Shown here in pieces: positions 41,283 to 53,063 of a stretch of 64,000 bases of DNA. Position numbers and translations under genes: made by a program. The DNA is from Chlamydomonas reinhardtii (taxonomy: Eukaryota > Chlorophyta > Chlorophyceae > Chlamydomonadales > Chlamydomonadaceae): NCBI RefSeq assembly GCF_000002595.2, contig NC_057009.1, positions 2,939,346 through 3,003,345 of the forward strand. The letters run 5' to 3'. The stretch's first letter is position 1. The number at the start of each line of letters is the position of its first letter. The notes beneath the pieces are model-generated. The model made no database searches. It saw only the letters and a list, made by a program, of their open reading frames with translations, and was not told where the DNA came from.

Positions 41283-41452
41283 TAAAGGCTTCCCAACGTA
41301 TGGATGTAACTACTGAGAAAGAAGTTGGATGGCGGGGAGGTCTAGGAATGGTGCATTTTGGTGCGCCCAATTCCGACAGCCCGCTTTTCCACGCCTTCAG
41401 CACAAAGAACCTGCATTCCCGTGTACTTCGTCCAATTTTGATAATTGAACTC
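41283..41452. promoter_or_regulatory. Very short shared upstream region of ThrRS and the GNAT gene
   Basis: With the chosen GNAT start at 41453 the divergent start codons are 170 bp apart. An in-frame upstream ATG at 41300 would leave 17 bp, which makes that start unlikely for a transcript that must also begin in this interval. Confidence 0.5.
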
Positions 41453-42826
41453 ATGAGGGTCACCCGCCTGCGAGGGCTGCTCGGTCACTCTGCACCATCT
41501 TGTGTACACGCCGCTCGACGTGCTGGAACAGCCAAGCCAAACTGCTGCACCGCACCTGTAGAGAAAGGCACAATAGAAACGGTAATGGAGCCCATCATAC
41601 AGCGGCTGGACCATGACGCGGCCAACCAAACTGAAGTGGCCGGATGCCTCGAGGTCATAGCAGAGGCTTTCGCGTGAGTGGGCTGTACGCGTGAGGGCAA
41701 GCACCGGGAACCGTGCACAAGCAACCCTAGCCACAATACGAGACCGTCCCAGCGGGGTGTGTGTGCAACACATGCAGACAGTAGCCGGCGGGGCACGGGG
41801 CGTTGGTGCAACACCACATGTGCAACACCCGCCCTCCCCGCGCTGCAGCCCCATGCACAATACTCCCATGTACGTGGAGGACCCGGGGGCGCACGGCCAC
41901 GCCTTCTGGCGCTCCATGGCCCAGGAAATCCTGTACGGGCTGAAGCCCAACCCCCAGCACCCGCCGCTCTACGTCATACCTGACCGGGCACCCCAAGCAG
42001 CAACGGCGTCAGCCGGCAACAGCCACCACTCATACCAACAGTCCCAGCCGCACCAGCCCCAGCAGCAGCCCCAGCTCCAGCCCCAGCAGCTGCCGGCCGC
42101 GGCGGCGCTGGCCTACGTGTGGCGGCCGGACGTGGGCGCGTTCAACATGCCGGCCACTGAGGCCATGCTGAGGGCGGAGGCCGTGCCGGACTGGGAGGCG
42201 TGCGGCGAGCTGTGGTGTGTATGGGGCAAGGCCTGTAGCCTGTAGCTTGCGGTGTGCTGCAGTGTTGTGCTTAGGTTGGCGGGCTGTGATTGTTGGTGGC
42301 CGTTCTGGGTTTCGCGGGAGTTGACGCCATGTCTCGTTGCTGGTCAGCGATCGTGCCAAATCGTCTTAGTGTATACACATACAATCTGCGCACCGGCCGC
42401 TGCGCTGCCTGTGTCGCCCCCCACACACGCACATACGCACATACACACATTCGCACCACAGGCACCGACCCTCTCCGCTGGTGCTCTTGTGACTAACACA
42501 GGCACCGGCTGCTGCTGGAGGTATACCAGCAGCACGGCGAGGTCATCAATGTCGACTTCATCGCCGTGCGGCCGCGGCACCAGCACGGCAGCGGCGGCCA
42601 CGGCCGCGCGCTTCTCGCTGCCATCCTGGCTGACGCCGACGCGGCCGGGCGGGCGGTGTTCCTTGCGGCATGCGGGCCCACCAATGCGGCGTGGTACGAG
42701 CGGCACGGGTTCGTGCTTCGGCACCACTACACGTGTGAGCTGCCCGGAGTGCCGGGGCACGCGGACCTGAGCTTCCAGGTGCGGCCACCGCGGCCGTTGG
42801 CAGGGAAGGAGCGGGAGCAGCGGTAG
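41453..42826 (+). CDS. GNAT-family N-acetyltransferase domain protein
   Basis: Predicted acetyl-CoA-dependent N-acetyltransferase; substrate unknown. Exons: 41453-41673, 41849-42214 and 42502-42826 (303 aa, phases consistent). The N-terminus MRVTRLRGLLGHSAPSCVHA is basic and Ser/Ala-rich, as in an organelle-targeting peptide. The N-terminal half contains PMYVEDPGAHGHAFWRSMAQ, then a Gln/His/Pro-rich insert (about 130-157). The GNAT core is in the last exon: VINVDFIAVRPRHQHGSGGH followed by GRALLAAILADADAAGR (motif A, pantetheine-binding R/Q-x2-G-x-G/A type) and the motif B-like segment NAAWYERHGFVLRHHYTCEL. The open frame extends up to an ATG at 41300, but that lies only 17 bp from the ThrRS start. 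TGTAA lies at 43101-43105. Confidence 0.75.
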
Positions 42827-44165
42827 GGGCAGGGAGCAGGCCAGGGAGCAGGCGAGGAGGCGGCTGGGGAGCAGATTGGCCTGGGGCAGGGATGCGCGGC
42901 ATAGCATGTCAGCACTGGGCGGATTACCCATACGTATAATATCACTTCATTGGTGCAAGGAGCTGTTGTCGTTGTGTTGGCTGAGCCATCGTCAAGGGTC
43001 AGTCCGAGTGCGGTCTGTTATGAGTGTCGTGCCGACCGCGCGTTGTGGGACGCCACGTAGCAGCATTAGCCAGGTTGGAGGAGTGTCCCTATGGGGGACT
43101 TGTAAAGTGCCGACATGGTGTACAGTACGTTGTACAGCAGCACTGACTTAGTGATTGTCGATTCGGGCCGCTTTTGTTGACTGTTGAACTGACTGGTTCG
43201 TTGCTAGGGGCATGAGCTGTGTGAGAAGCGTGCCCAACGCGCTTGGGGTGAACAGGACATCTGAAGTCAAACATGTGAACGCCCAAGCTTTATGCATGGT
43301 CAGGAGTGACGTGAGCCAGCAAGGTGTGACAGCACAGAACAATAAAAGCTTGCGGAATACCGTAGCGTAGTTGTTTATGTGCCATGCGCATCTGTAGCCT
43401 GTAGGTGCTGCCTGGGTACCAGGCTGATGATAGGGAGATAAGTCAGTAACAGTGAGGCCCTAGTGCCGATTCTGGTTAGAATGAGCTGCTTGTGCGCAGC
43501 AAGTGTAAAGGCGAGGGCGGATTGGAAATGGGCGGGCCTTCGCCCTGCGGGTGGTGTTGCTCAAGGTGTTGCGGGTGTTCGGATGCCCCGCCCCGTGCAC
43601 TGCACGAATGAGAACCTCTTTGCGGACCACTCCGGTTTTAGCGGTCGCACGTGGAATGGGCCAGTTGGGGCGTGTGGAGAGGCGTGGCAGTGTGGCTAGG
43701 GGTCAGGGAGCGGCACCAGTGCGGGCACATGATGTGTGATTGAGGTTGGCCATGTAATTGCCGTGCCATACTTGCATACTGTTCTGTTTGATGTCACAGC
43801 ACTGTAACTGTGATGCAGTTATTTGTTTGAGTTTGAGACACATTCGAACACTGCGGACTGGTCGAGTGCGACAACGCCCTGTCCATGTGCATGTACTTTC
43901 ACCTTTCACTGCAGTCATAGGTATACTCAGAGACAGACGCAGTCAGACGGTGGACTACGGTGCATGCCATCGGCCATTCGCCACTTTCATGGTCACCGCG
44001 CAAACGGATTATGCATCACTAGCGAGCATCTTGTGTGTATCAAGATAACCGCTGACGCATTTGTAGATACTGTCAGCCGGCCTGTGGGCTGCCCAGCCCC
44101 GCACCCTTCCCACGCCTGTCCCGGCTCGACTCGGTTGACGCCTCTGCGTCAACTCGCACACCAAA
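42827..44165. other. GNAT 3' UTR and upstream region of the membrane-protein gene
   Basis: TGTAA at 43101-43105 probably ends the GNAT transcript. Nothing else could be supported; an aataaaag motif near 43340 is not a known volvocine signal. Confidence 0.5.
43101..43105 (+). terminator. TGTAA poly(A) signal of the GNAT gene
   Basis: About 275 nt past the stop codon. Confidence 0.6.
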
Positions 44166-45800
44166 ATGACTGGCGGCAAGGTGGCGCCCGTGGAAGCTGC
44201 TGCAGCACCAGCGGCTAGCGTTGAAGGTCGCAATGGCGGTGGCAAGGAGTCGTTGCTTGTCGGCGCCCAACTGCCGCTCAACGAGCAGATGGACCTCATG
44301 CTGGACACCATGGTGAGGGGCAGGGGAGGGCAGGGGAGGGGAGCTGGGGATGGGAGCTGGGGAGGATTGTGACTGCATACTAGCCCTTGTTCCACACAGT
44401 GGATGAAGAGCGACCAGGATTAGAGGAGCTGGGGCCTCAAGTTGCACCCGCCGGGGCCTGGACTTTGCCTGCCGCCGCCCTGGCCGTTTGTAAGATTGTT
44501 TTGATTCAGGGCCTTGGTGGGGGCTCGGAGTTGACTATCCCCCCTGACGCGCACACACATGCGTGTGTCTGCGTTTATATTGTGACAGCCCCCTGTTCGC
44601 ACTGCACTTCTGGGTTGCGACGATTCCTTGACTACTGAGACCTATTTCGTTGGACTTGGGCAAATAGGACCCCCCCCCCCACCCACCCACCCACCCCCCC
44701 ACACACACACACACTACACACGCCCCTCCCAACCTACCCTCTCAGACGCCCGCCCAGCTGACGGAGGTTGTCCGGCAGCTGTACGGCACAGATGCAGTGG
44801 TGACGGCGCTCGTCCTGACCCTCAGCGTCAGCGGCCTGTTCGCGAGTACGGACGGATTCGATGAGGGCGCCAACCTGTTTCGCGGCAGCTCGCAGACGTT
44901 TGCGCAGATCTACCTTATCCTCATGATGCTGGTGAGCTGACGTTGAGGAGGTGCTGGTTGCATGGGTGCCGCCGCCGCAAGGGCACCAGCGGCAACGGCA
45001 GCGGGGCGGGTATGGAAGCAGCCGAGCAGGGCGGGCACGCGGAGGCGTGGGAGAGGCCATTATGCGTTTCGTAGGTCAAGCAACACGATGTGGTGGCGGC
45101 CAGGTGGCACAGCCCAGCCCACACCCCTGCACGCCACCGGCTGCTCACAGCCCTGCCCTGAGCCTCCCCCCGCTGTCATGCAGCCAGCACCACTAGGCGC
45201 CACCCAACCAAACAGCCGCTGTGGCCCTCTCCTACCGTACCCACCCGTACTCGCCTTCCCTCCCTTTCCCCCGCGCTGCAGGCCACCTCCCTGTCCGGAA
45301 TGGGGCTGCTGTACTGCGTGCACGCGTACGGCGAGATCATGTCGGGCGCTGGGGCTGAGGTGCACGTGGTCGTACGGCGCATGGGCCTGATCGCCACCTT
45401 CGGCTTGCCGGTGTTGCTTGCAAACGCGAGCGTGGTCGCCATGCTGTTGGGCTGCATGGTGTATGTGGGATTAAAGGCTAAGCTGTGGGCTGCCGTGGTG
45501 TCCTGGGGGATTCTGGTGGTGTTGGGGGCCGTCCAAGGCTACTTCAGCAGCAAGCCCACCGCGGCTAAGCTACACAGCCTGTTGGAGGTACGGGCGCAGC
45601 GGCGGGCTGCGGCAGCAGGGGCAGGGGCGCAGCAGGCAGGGGCTGGAAAGGGAGTGGCCGGCGCGAAGCATGGGGGCACGACGGGTGCGAGTGAGGAAGG
45701 TGAAGGGGAGGAGGAGGGTGGAGCTGGTAGGGGCGGTGAGATGGGTGGCCTGGCCAAGCGACGACCGGCTGTGCTGGAGGCACCGCACGTGAGCTCGTGA
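44166..45800 (+). CDS. Unrecognised multi-pass membrane protein
   Basis: Exons: 44166-44312, 44746-44931 and 45282-45800 (283 aa, phases consistent). The first 49 residues are soluble (MTGGKVAPVEAAAAPAAS; ends LNEQMDLMLDTM). About four hydrophobic segments follow: VVTALVLTLSVSGLFAS, FAQIYLILMMLATSLSGMGL, IATFGLPVLLANASVVAMLL and LWAAVVSWGILVVLGAVQGY. The last 95 residues are hydrophilic: an Ala/Gln/Gly helix-like stretch, an acidic run (EEGEGEEEGGAG) and a basic end (KRRPAVLEAPHVSS). I do not recognise the family. The intron after exon 1 holds a poly-C/(CCCA)/(AC) run near 44671-44725. TGTAA at 46307-46311 could be its poly(A) signal. Confidence 0.65.
44671..44726. repeat. Poly-C, (CCCA)n and (AC)n low-complexity tract
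   Basis: A C-run grades into ccca units and then ac units in intron 1 of the membrane-protein gene. Confidence 0.85.
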
Positions 45801-46405
45801 GCAGCTCGTGGGGACAGGTGGGGTTTGCGGGAGGTGCTGGTGCTGCATGGATGCATGAGTGTGGGTACCCTTGTATGCATGACGCGCAGGAGGGCTGGGA
45901 GGCTTTGACACCAAAGCTGTTGAGCCTTTGGCCAGTTCCATGTGACGTGTGTCCAATTGTCCATTGTGACTCGTGTCACGGTGCACAAGTATGGTCGGCG
46001 AGCGGTGCTGGGCCTATCCGCGAGGTTGCGGCAAAGGGTTGCAGCAGCGTGCCGTGCAGGATGACTGATGAATTGTTGATGACGGCGGTGACAAGGGAGG
46101 CGGGGTACTATGCACTGGCTGGTATGCGTTCTTTGGTGATGCTGAGAGGCGAGCTGTCGGTGGCTGTGAGCTGGAGCTCTTGGCGGTCTTGCACTGACAG
46201 CGCCTGGCCGCCATCGTGCCTGCCGCCCGCCGCCCCGGCGCTGTGTCAGCCCATGCCGCCTGCCCCCTCATTCCCAAACGAACCGCGAACCCGTTCTATT
46301 TGGTAGTGTAATCTTGTATCGTTTAGATAAATCCGCCTTTCCTCCCAGTTCTGTTGAACCGCGTCTCGTGGAGCATCGGGAAGGTCAGGAGTCGAGACAC
46401 TAGCC
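45801..46405. other. 3' region of the membrane-protein gene and NOP2 promoter
   Basis: No coding exon seen. TGTAA at 46307-46311 lies about 95 bp before the NOP2 start codon, so the poly(A) site of the left gene and the NOP2 leader may be very close or overlap. Confidence 0.5.
46307..46311 (+). terminator. TGTAA poly(A) signal, membrane-protein gene
   Basis: About 510 nt after the stop and about 95 bp before the NOP2 ATG. Confidence 0.5.
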
Positions 46406-49400
46406 ATGGCAAAGGCCAAGGCGGCTGCTCCGCCAGCCAAGAAGCCCATCGGGTAGGACAATTGTGCATGTCTTCATGATTTGCGGGATGCCGCTCGCCG
46501 GGTTCAGCCGCCAAATGTAAACTTTCTTTGCCCCCACAGCAAACTAGCGGCGGCCTCAAACGGCGTGGCGAACAAAAAGGCAAGAATGACATGTTATATT
46601 AAGTCAATGTCGAATTGGGGCCTTAGTTCCGAAGATGGGACCGACGACTGCGACGGGGAACGGCTGTGCAGTAAACCAAAAAGAAATCCATTACTTTTGC
46701 GCGACAGGCTCCTGCTCCTGCTGGCAAGGGCGCAAAGGTCCAGCCGGCGAAGGGCCAGCCTATGAAGGGCGACAAGGGCTATAGCGACCACAACGCCAAG
46801 TGGCTAAAGCTGAAGCGCAAGCAGCCGGAGCCGGAGGAGGAGGACGAGGAGGAGGAGGGCGAGGATGATGAGGAGGACGGCCTGGGTGAGCAGGCACTGC
46901 TCTTATGGGGGGAGGGGGGCAGGGGGCCTGCTTGGCACGCGTGTCACTGTGGTGTGGCGGGCACTATGTGCTGCGATGTGCGGCTGCGCTGCGCTGCCGT
47001 GCTGCGCGCTGCTGCACTACACACGCGTGTGACCCATATTGCACTCGCACTCACGACCCACAGGCTCTGATGACCTCGGAATTATGGGCGATGAGTTCAG
47101 CGGCGAGGGGGAGGGCGACGGTGAGTGGTAGTGGCGGCAGCGCGGCGGCCGAAGGCCGTCGGGTTGCAGGGTGCACGGCGGCGGGGTCCAGCAAGTCACG
47201 ACGTGACAGTTTTATGGGTTGAACGTGGCTACATGTGTGTATGCGCGCGCAGCGCTACATTAGCCCCTGCAAGCAGCCTTCGGGCCCAAGGCTGACGCGG
47301 CGGCGGGTTTCCGCATTGCTGCGTTGGTACGCCAAGCACGCATCTTGCTGACATGCTGAATGCCGTGTGCGCCCGTCCATTCATGGCAGAGGATGAGGAT
47401 GCCGGCGAGGATGAGGACGATGAGGACGATGAGGACGATGAGGGCGCGGAGCTGCTGCAGGGCAAGGACTTTGTGGATGATGGCGACGACAGCGATGACG
47501 ATGGTGGGTACGGGAACGTGGGACTGTGGGCTCGGGTGCGTCCGTGCGGCCGTGCGGCCGTCCGGCCGTGCGGGTGCAAGTACGGAGCTTGGGGCTTGGG
47601 GGCGGCAAGGGGCGAATGCAAACTGAATGCGGTGGATTGCAGAGGGGCGTGTGCACCGGAAGGCTGGCGAGGCAGGAGCATTCGGCGCCACCACCACCCA
47701 CAGAAGCCATGGGGGCCGCCGCTCCTGCCTCCGCCAGGGCAGCTGCAGCAGCTGCAGCTGTTTCCGCCCCAGTTCACCACCGGGACAGCGGCCGGCGCGC
47801 TCCTTGACCCCCGCTGCTCCCCCCTGTCATGTCGCTACAGGTGAGGGTGGCGAGGGCGAGGACGACGAGGATGAGGACGGCGAGGGCCTGAACACGGAGG
47901 AGATGGAGGCGATGATGGCGGCGGGCGGCGAGGGCGAGGGCGAGGAGGAGGAGGAGGGAGAGGAGGGAGAGGAGGAGGACAGCGATGACGACGATGACAA
48001 CGACCCGTATACGGAGGCGGAGCAGCAGGCGGCGGCGCTGGACAAGTTCCGGTGAGTTGCTGGGCAAGTGGGCGGGGATGTGGCGTGTGGAATGCAGGTG
48101 TGTGGGCGTCGGACGTAGGTATACGGGTGTGTGATGGGGCTGCGGATAGGCCAAATGATCAAGCGCAATCGGGCTGGCCTCCTTGCCTGCCAGCTCCTTC
48201 CGCTCGAACCTCGTCCCAATGTCCATCGCCACCCGACACGCCGCACCTCTCTACCCTGCCTCTGCTCCCCTCTCTCTCTCCCTTACCTTCTGCCCCCCCG
48301 CTCTTTCATAACCAACCCCCATTCCAGGCGGCAGCAGGCGGCGCTGGCCAAGCGCGAGGCCGCCAGTATGGCGGAGGGCGGCGACGGCGAGCTGGACCTG
48401 CACCTGGACGAGGGCGCGGTGTTCACGCTGCCCTCGGGTCAGCAGGTGGAGGCGGAGAAGGCGGCGCCGCCCGACCTGGCGGTGGTGGCGCGGCGCATGA
48501 AGGTGCGCGGAGCGGTGGGAGGGGGGTGGGGGTGGGAGAAGGGGAGGGGGAGGGGAGGGGGAGGGGAGGGGAGGGGAGGGGGAGGGGGAGGCGGGGTTGG
48601 AGGGAGGAGGGGGAGGNNNNNNNNNNNNNNNNNNNNNNNNNNNNNNNNNNNNNNNNNNNNNNNNNNNNNNNNNNNNNNNNNNNNNNNNNNNNNNNNNNNN
48701 NNNNNNNNNNNNNNNNGGGGAGGGGGAGGGAGGAGGGAGGAGGGAGGCGGGGCGGGGGTGGAGGGAGGGGGCAGAAGGGGTAGTTTGTTCCAAACGCGGG
48801 GAGGCGGAGTTGGAGGGGAGGCGGGAGCGGGGAGGGAAGGTGTTTGTAACCAGATGGAGGGAGGAGCGGGTGGGGGTGGGGCCGGTGGAGGCGCAGGGGA
48901 ATGCGGGGCAGCGGAGGGGCAGGGTTGAGATGCAGGAGCCTTGTGGGAAAGGCGACAGGGCGGATGCTGGACGCCTGCTTTGCAGGACAGGCTGAGCGGC
49001 AAGAGGGCGGGGTGGTGGAATGAAATGGAGCTAGCAAGAGATTTGCCATGAGCACAGGCCGGGACGGCTCGACCCAGACCAGACCACAGACCAGCCAACA
49101 CTACCGTAGGCATGCCACACACCAGGGGCAGACGGCTGCGACGTGAAGGGCGTGGGGCCGCGTGGCAGGTTGGCGGGCGGCTTGAGGCCATTGTGGGCGA
49201 CACGGTGTAAAGCCCCGGCTGCGCCTCACCCGCCCCACACACATGCACGCACGCAGGCCACGGTGGCCGTGCTGGAGAAGTTTGGCGAGCGGCGCGAGGC
49301 GGGCCGCAGCCGCACCGAGTACCTGGCGCAGCTGAAGCGCGACCTGGCCACCTACTACGGCTACAACGAGTTCATGATCGACATGTACCTCAACATGTTC

Positions 49401-52400
49401 AGGTGAGTGGGGGGCCGGGCGGGCGGGCGGGCGAGAGAGGGTGTGTGCAGTGGGGTGCAGCGGGTGGGGTGGGGTTTGCGGGGTTGGCTGGGTGGGCGGC
49501 AGGTGTTGCGGGTTGGGGGGGGGGCCCGCTGCATGAGTGTGGTGGTGCAGCTGTATTGTGAGTCGCGAAGTCGTGGAGAAGGTGTGGGCGGGGTGGGGCT
49601 GCAGGATCGCGGATGGGGAGTGTGGGTGTACGACACCGCCTGACATGGCACACACGCCGCCGTACACGCAGCGTGGCTGAGGCCTTGGAGCTGATGGAAG
49701 CGAACGAGGTGCCGCGGCCCGTGACGCTGCGCACCAACACGCTCAAGACGCGGCGGCGCGAGCTGGCGGCGGCGCTCATCCAGCGCGGAGTCAGCCTGGA
49801 CCCCATTGGGCCCTGGAGCAAGGTGGGGCGGGGAGGGCGGGATGGGCGCGGGATGGGCGGGCGGATGGCGGATGGGATGGCCGAGGGGCGCGAAGGGTTT
49901 GCGGGGCCCCAAAATGGGTAGTAGTCGGTAGCGTGCAAAGACTTACCAGGTGGTCCGTGTTCTGTCTTTATGCCCCCAGGTGGGGCTGGTGGTGTACGAG
50001 ACCAAGGTGCCCATCGGCGCCACGCCCGAGTACATGGCGGGACACTACATGCTGCAGGTGAGGCGCAAGGGGTGGGGCTGGCAGTTTATTCCATTCCCAA
50101 CTTCATCCCGATCCCAACCAAACCAAGACCCAGAACCAGCCCACACAGCGCGGAGGAGGGTTGGCCAGCTTGGCCTTAACATGAGCGAGCCGGGCACCGG
50201 CTGCGGCGGCGGCGGGGATGAAGCCTCAGTCAGCGACGTGGGACCCCTCACCTCGACCATCTTTGTTACCGCCGTACTGGGCGTTTCACTCTCTTCTGAG
50301 TATGCAACAACCAAGCCCCAAACCCTTAACCCCACCTCCCACCCACCCACAGGGCGCCTCCTCCTTCATGCCCGTGATGGCTCTGGCCCCCCAGCCCGAG
50401 GAGACGGTGGTGGACATGGCTGCAGCGCCCGGTGGCAAGACCACCTACATCGCTGCGCTCATGCGCAACACAGGCACCGTGTTCGCAAACGAGATCAACA
50501 AGGTGGGCCGGGGCTGGGGTTGCAGTGGGAGAGGGGCGGCTGCTGAGGCTTGGGCGGGAGGGCGACCCCATACGGATATCAGAGGTCCACACAATACAGC
50601 ACGTCACATCCACAAGCTCTCTCACCATCTCAACACAACATCACTCAATAACAATCATCACCGCAACACATCGAACCGCTGACAGGACCGGCTCAAGTCC
50701 ATCACCGGCAACCTGACGCGGCTGGGCGTCACCAACACCGTGGTGTGCAACTACGACGGCAAGGAGCTGCCGCAGGTGCTGGGGCAGCGCAGCGTGGACC
50801 GCGTGCTGCTGGACGCGCCCTGCTCCGGCACCGGCGTGGTGTCCAAGGACCCCTCCGTCAAGGTGCGCCAGGGAGGGGGGCAGGGGCAGGGGCAGGGGCA
50901 GGGGCAGGGGCTAGCTGCTCCACACGGCTCACATCCATCAGCGAGTACCTGCACGGTGCACACCCCATACGCCAGCGTCTTCGCCGCCCCACCCCCATAA
51001 TTAATCATGAATGTAACCCCCAGACACATGTGCTCCTTATCAGTATACCATCGCTGTAACCCCCACTCGGCACCACTCCGTTCTCCACATGAACTGCTAC
51101 CCCGCCGGCCCAACCGCTTTGCCTGGTGCTCTGCCTTTCTCTTTTCCTCAACACTGCAACCCGTCTGCGCCTGCGCCTGCCTCACCTTTGCCTCCCCGCT
51201 GCCTGCCGCCTGCCTTGCCGCCCGCCACAGACCTCCAAGTCGCAGCAGGACATCTGGCGCTGCGGCCACCTGCAGAAGCAGCTGCTGCTGGCGGCCATTG
51301 ACCTGGTGGACGCCAACAGCACCACCGGCGGCTACGTGGTCTACTCCACCTGCTCCGTGTGCGTGGAGGAGGACGAGGCGGTGGTCAACTACGCGCTGCG
51401 CAAGCGCAACGTCAAGGTGCGCTCGCGCGCGAGGGACCGGGCCGGTAAAGGGGGGGCCAGGGAGGGAGCGGAGGGGGCTGATGCCCTCATGCCATCGTAG
51501 GCGTACAGACGGGTGCGCCGGTTCATGTTCTGTGTGCCGGCCTCGCGTTTTGGCGCTGACCGGTGGCTACACCTGCGCCTGCACGGCCACACCTGCCGCG
51601 CCTCTGTGGCCTCTGACGCCGTGTCACCCGCCCCGCCCCGCCCTGTCACACGCGCTGCCCCAACCCCCCAGGTGGTGCCCACCGGCCTGGAGTTCGGGCG
51701 CGAGGGCTTCATCCGCTACCGCGACTTCCGCTTCCACCCCTCGCTCAAGCACGCGCGCCGCTTCTACCCGCACGCGCACAACCTAGACGGTGAGCCGGTG
51801 CTGAGGAGGCTGGGGGCTGAGGAGGAGGCTTGAGGGAGCCAGTGCCGCGCAGCCACTCCGCGGCGGTTGCGGACAGGAAACCCGCTGCTAGGGCTAGGGG
51901 CTGTCGGGCTCCGTGTTACGGATACGATGGGCCAGCTGTGTTGTACATGCGGGCTTTGGCAGCTGCTCCGTGGGTGCCTTGTTCTCCCAACAGCTTGTGC
52001 TCTGCGTGCGCCTTCACGCCGCCACCCCAGGCTTCTTCGTGTGCAAGCTGAAGAAGCTGTCCAACGACATCAAGAAGGACAAGGACGAGGAGGACGAGGA
52101 GGATGAGGACGCGGAGGCCGGCGGCTCGGGCAGCGGCGACGAGGAGGGCGGCCAGGCGGCCAAGGCCGGCGGCGGCAAGAAGGCCCCGTCCGGGCCCAAG
52201 CCCGTTGTCATCCCCGTCAGCAAGCCCAAGGTAAGGGAACACATCAGCAAATGAGGGAGCGGCATGTGGTGCGTGTGGGTCCTTACGCTGGGCGCAGACG
52301 TGGCAGTTGCGTAGGCATGTCGCATCGAACCTGCTGATCACCCATGGCTGCCTCTCTTTGTTGCGGCGCCTTTTCGACGCACCCGCAGTCGCACCCCAAG

Positions 52401-53063
52401 GGCGCGGCGCGCGTGCCGGCCAAGAAGGTCGAAGAGCTGGACCAGGCGGAGGCGGAGGACATGGAGGCGGAGATGGCGCAGCTCAAGGCGGCCATGCAGA
52501 AGAAGGGCGCGGCGGCGGCGGGGGCGGGGGCAGCGGCCGGCAAAGGCGGGAAGAAGGGCGCCAAGGGCAAGAAGGAGGAGGAAGAGAAGGAGGACGGCGG
52601 CCGCGCGGCGGCGGGCAAGGGCGCCGGGACGAGTGGGCGGGGCGCGGCGGCTGCGGCGCCGGCGGCGGGCGCGGACGCAGCGGAGGCGGGCGAGGGCAGC
52701 GCGAAGAAGAAGGACAGCAAGCTGTACCGCCAAGCCATGAAGGAGCTTGAAGAGGAGCGGGCGGCCAAGCAGGCAGGGAAGGGGAAGCAGGGCGCAGGTG
52801 CGGCGGCGGTGGCGGTAGGGCCATCCAGCAGCAAACCCGCCGCTGGCGGGCAAACGGAGGCGGGTGGAAAGAAGGCGGCGGGCGGGGGTAAGGCCGTGGC
52901 GGCGGCGGGCGCAGCAGCAGCAGCGGCGCCAACGACGAATGGTGCGGCGGCGGCAGGCAAGGGCAAGGGCAAGGCGGCGGATGGCGGTGCGGCCGGGAAA
53001 GGGAAAGCCGCGGCGGCGCCCGCCGCCAAGCCGGCGCCCGCGGCAAAGAAGCAGAAGAAGTGA
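46406..53063 (+). CDS. NOP2: Nucleolar rRNA (cytosine-5) methyltransferase NOP2/NSUN1
   Basis: Methylates a cytosine of large-subunit rRNA and is needed for 60S assembly. Exons: 46406-46452, 46540-46579, 46708-46885, 47064-47120, 47390-47503, 47841-48051, 48328-48502, 49257-49402, 49672-49822, 49980-50057, 50353-50502, 50686-50862, 51231-51416, 51672-51789, 52031-52230 and 52389-53063 (900 aa, phases consistent). A Lys/Pro start ([16 protein letters not shown]) leads to a long Asp/Glu-rich region. The RsmB-type core has [34 protein letters not shown], the SAM loop [34 protein letters not shown] (about 492, motif IV Cys) and [14 protein letters not shown] (motif VI Cys). The tail is a Lys/Ala/Gly-rich region of about 220 residues ending AAKKQKK. 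Intron 46580-46707 starts with GC. The 100-N gap is inside intron 7; coding continuity across it is supported by the family alignment (RRMK then ATVAVLEKF). Confidence 0.93.
48503..48790. repeat. G/A-rich simple repeat in a NOP2 intron
   Basis: Gggga/ggagg units fill most of the interval on both sides of the assembly gap. Such tracts are hard to sequence and assemble. Confidence 0.85.
48617..48716. other. Assembly gap of 100 N
   Basis: Exactly 100 undetermined bases within the G/A-rich tract; the round number suggests a placeholder of unknown true length. Confidence 0.98.
50876..50910. repeat. (CAGGGG)n hexanucleotide repeat in a NOP2 intron
   Basis: About five caggggcagggg units shortly after the exon 12 donor. 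Confidence 0.85.

Noticed and set aside
41300-41452. Upstream in-frame extension of the GNAT gene
   Set aside because: It would put the start 17 bp from the divergent ThrRS start, leaving no room for leaders; the downstream ATG gives a plausible targeting peptide.
47504-47840. Open frame through a NOP2 intron (adjacent to the acidic region)
   Set aside because: Splice signals on both sides are strong and in phase, and the intron translation lacks the acidic composition of its neighbours.
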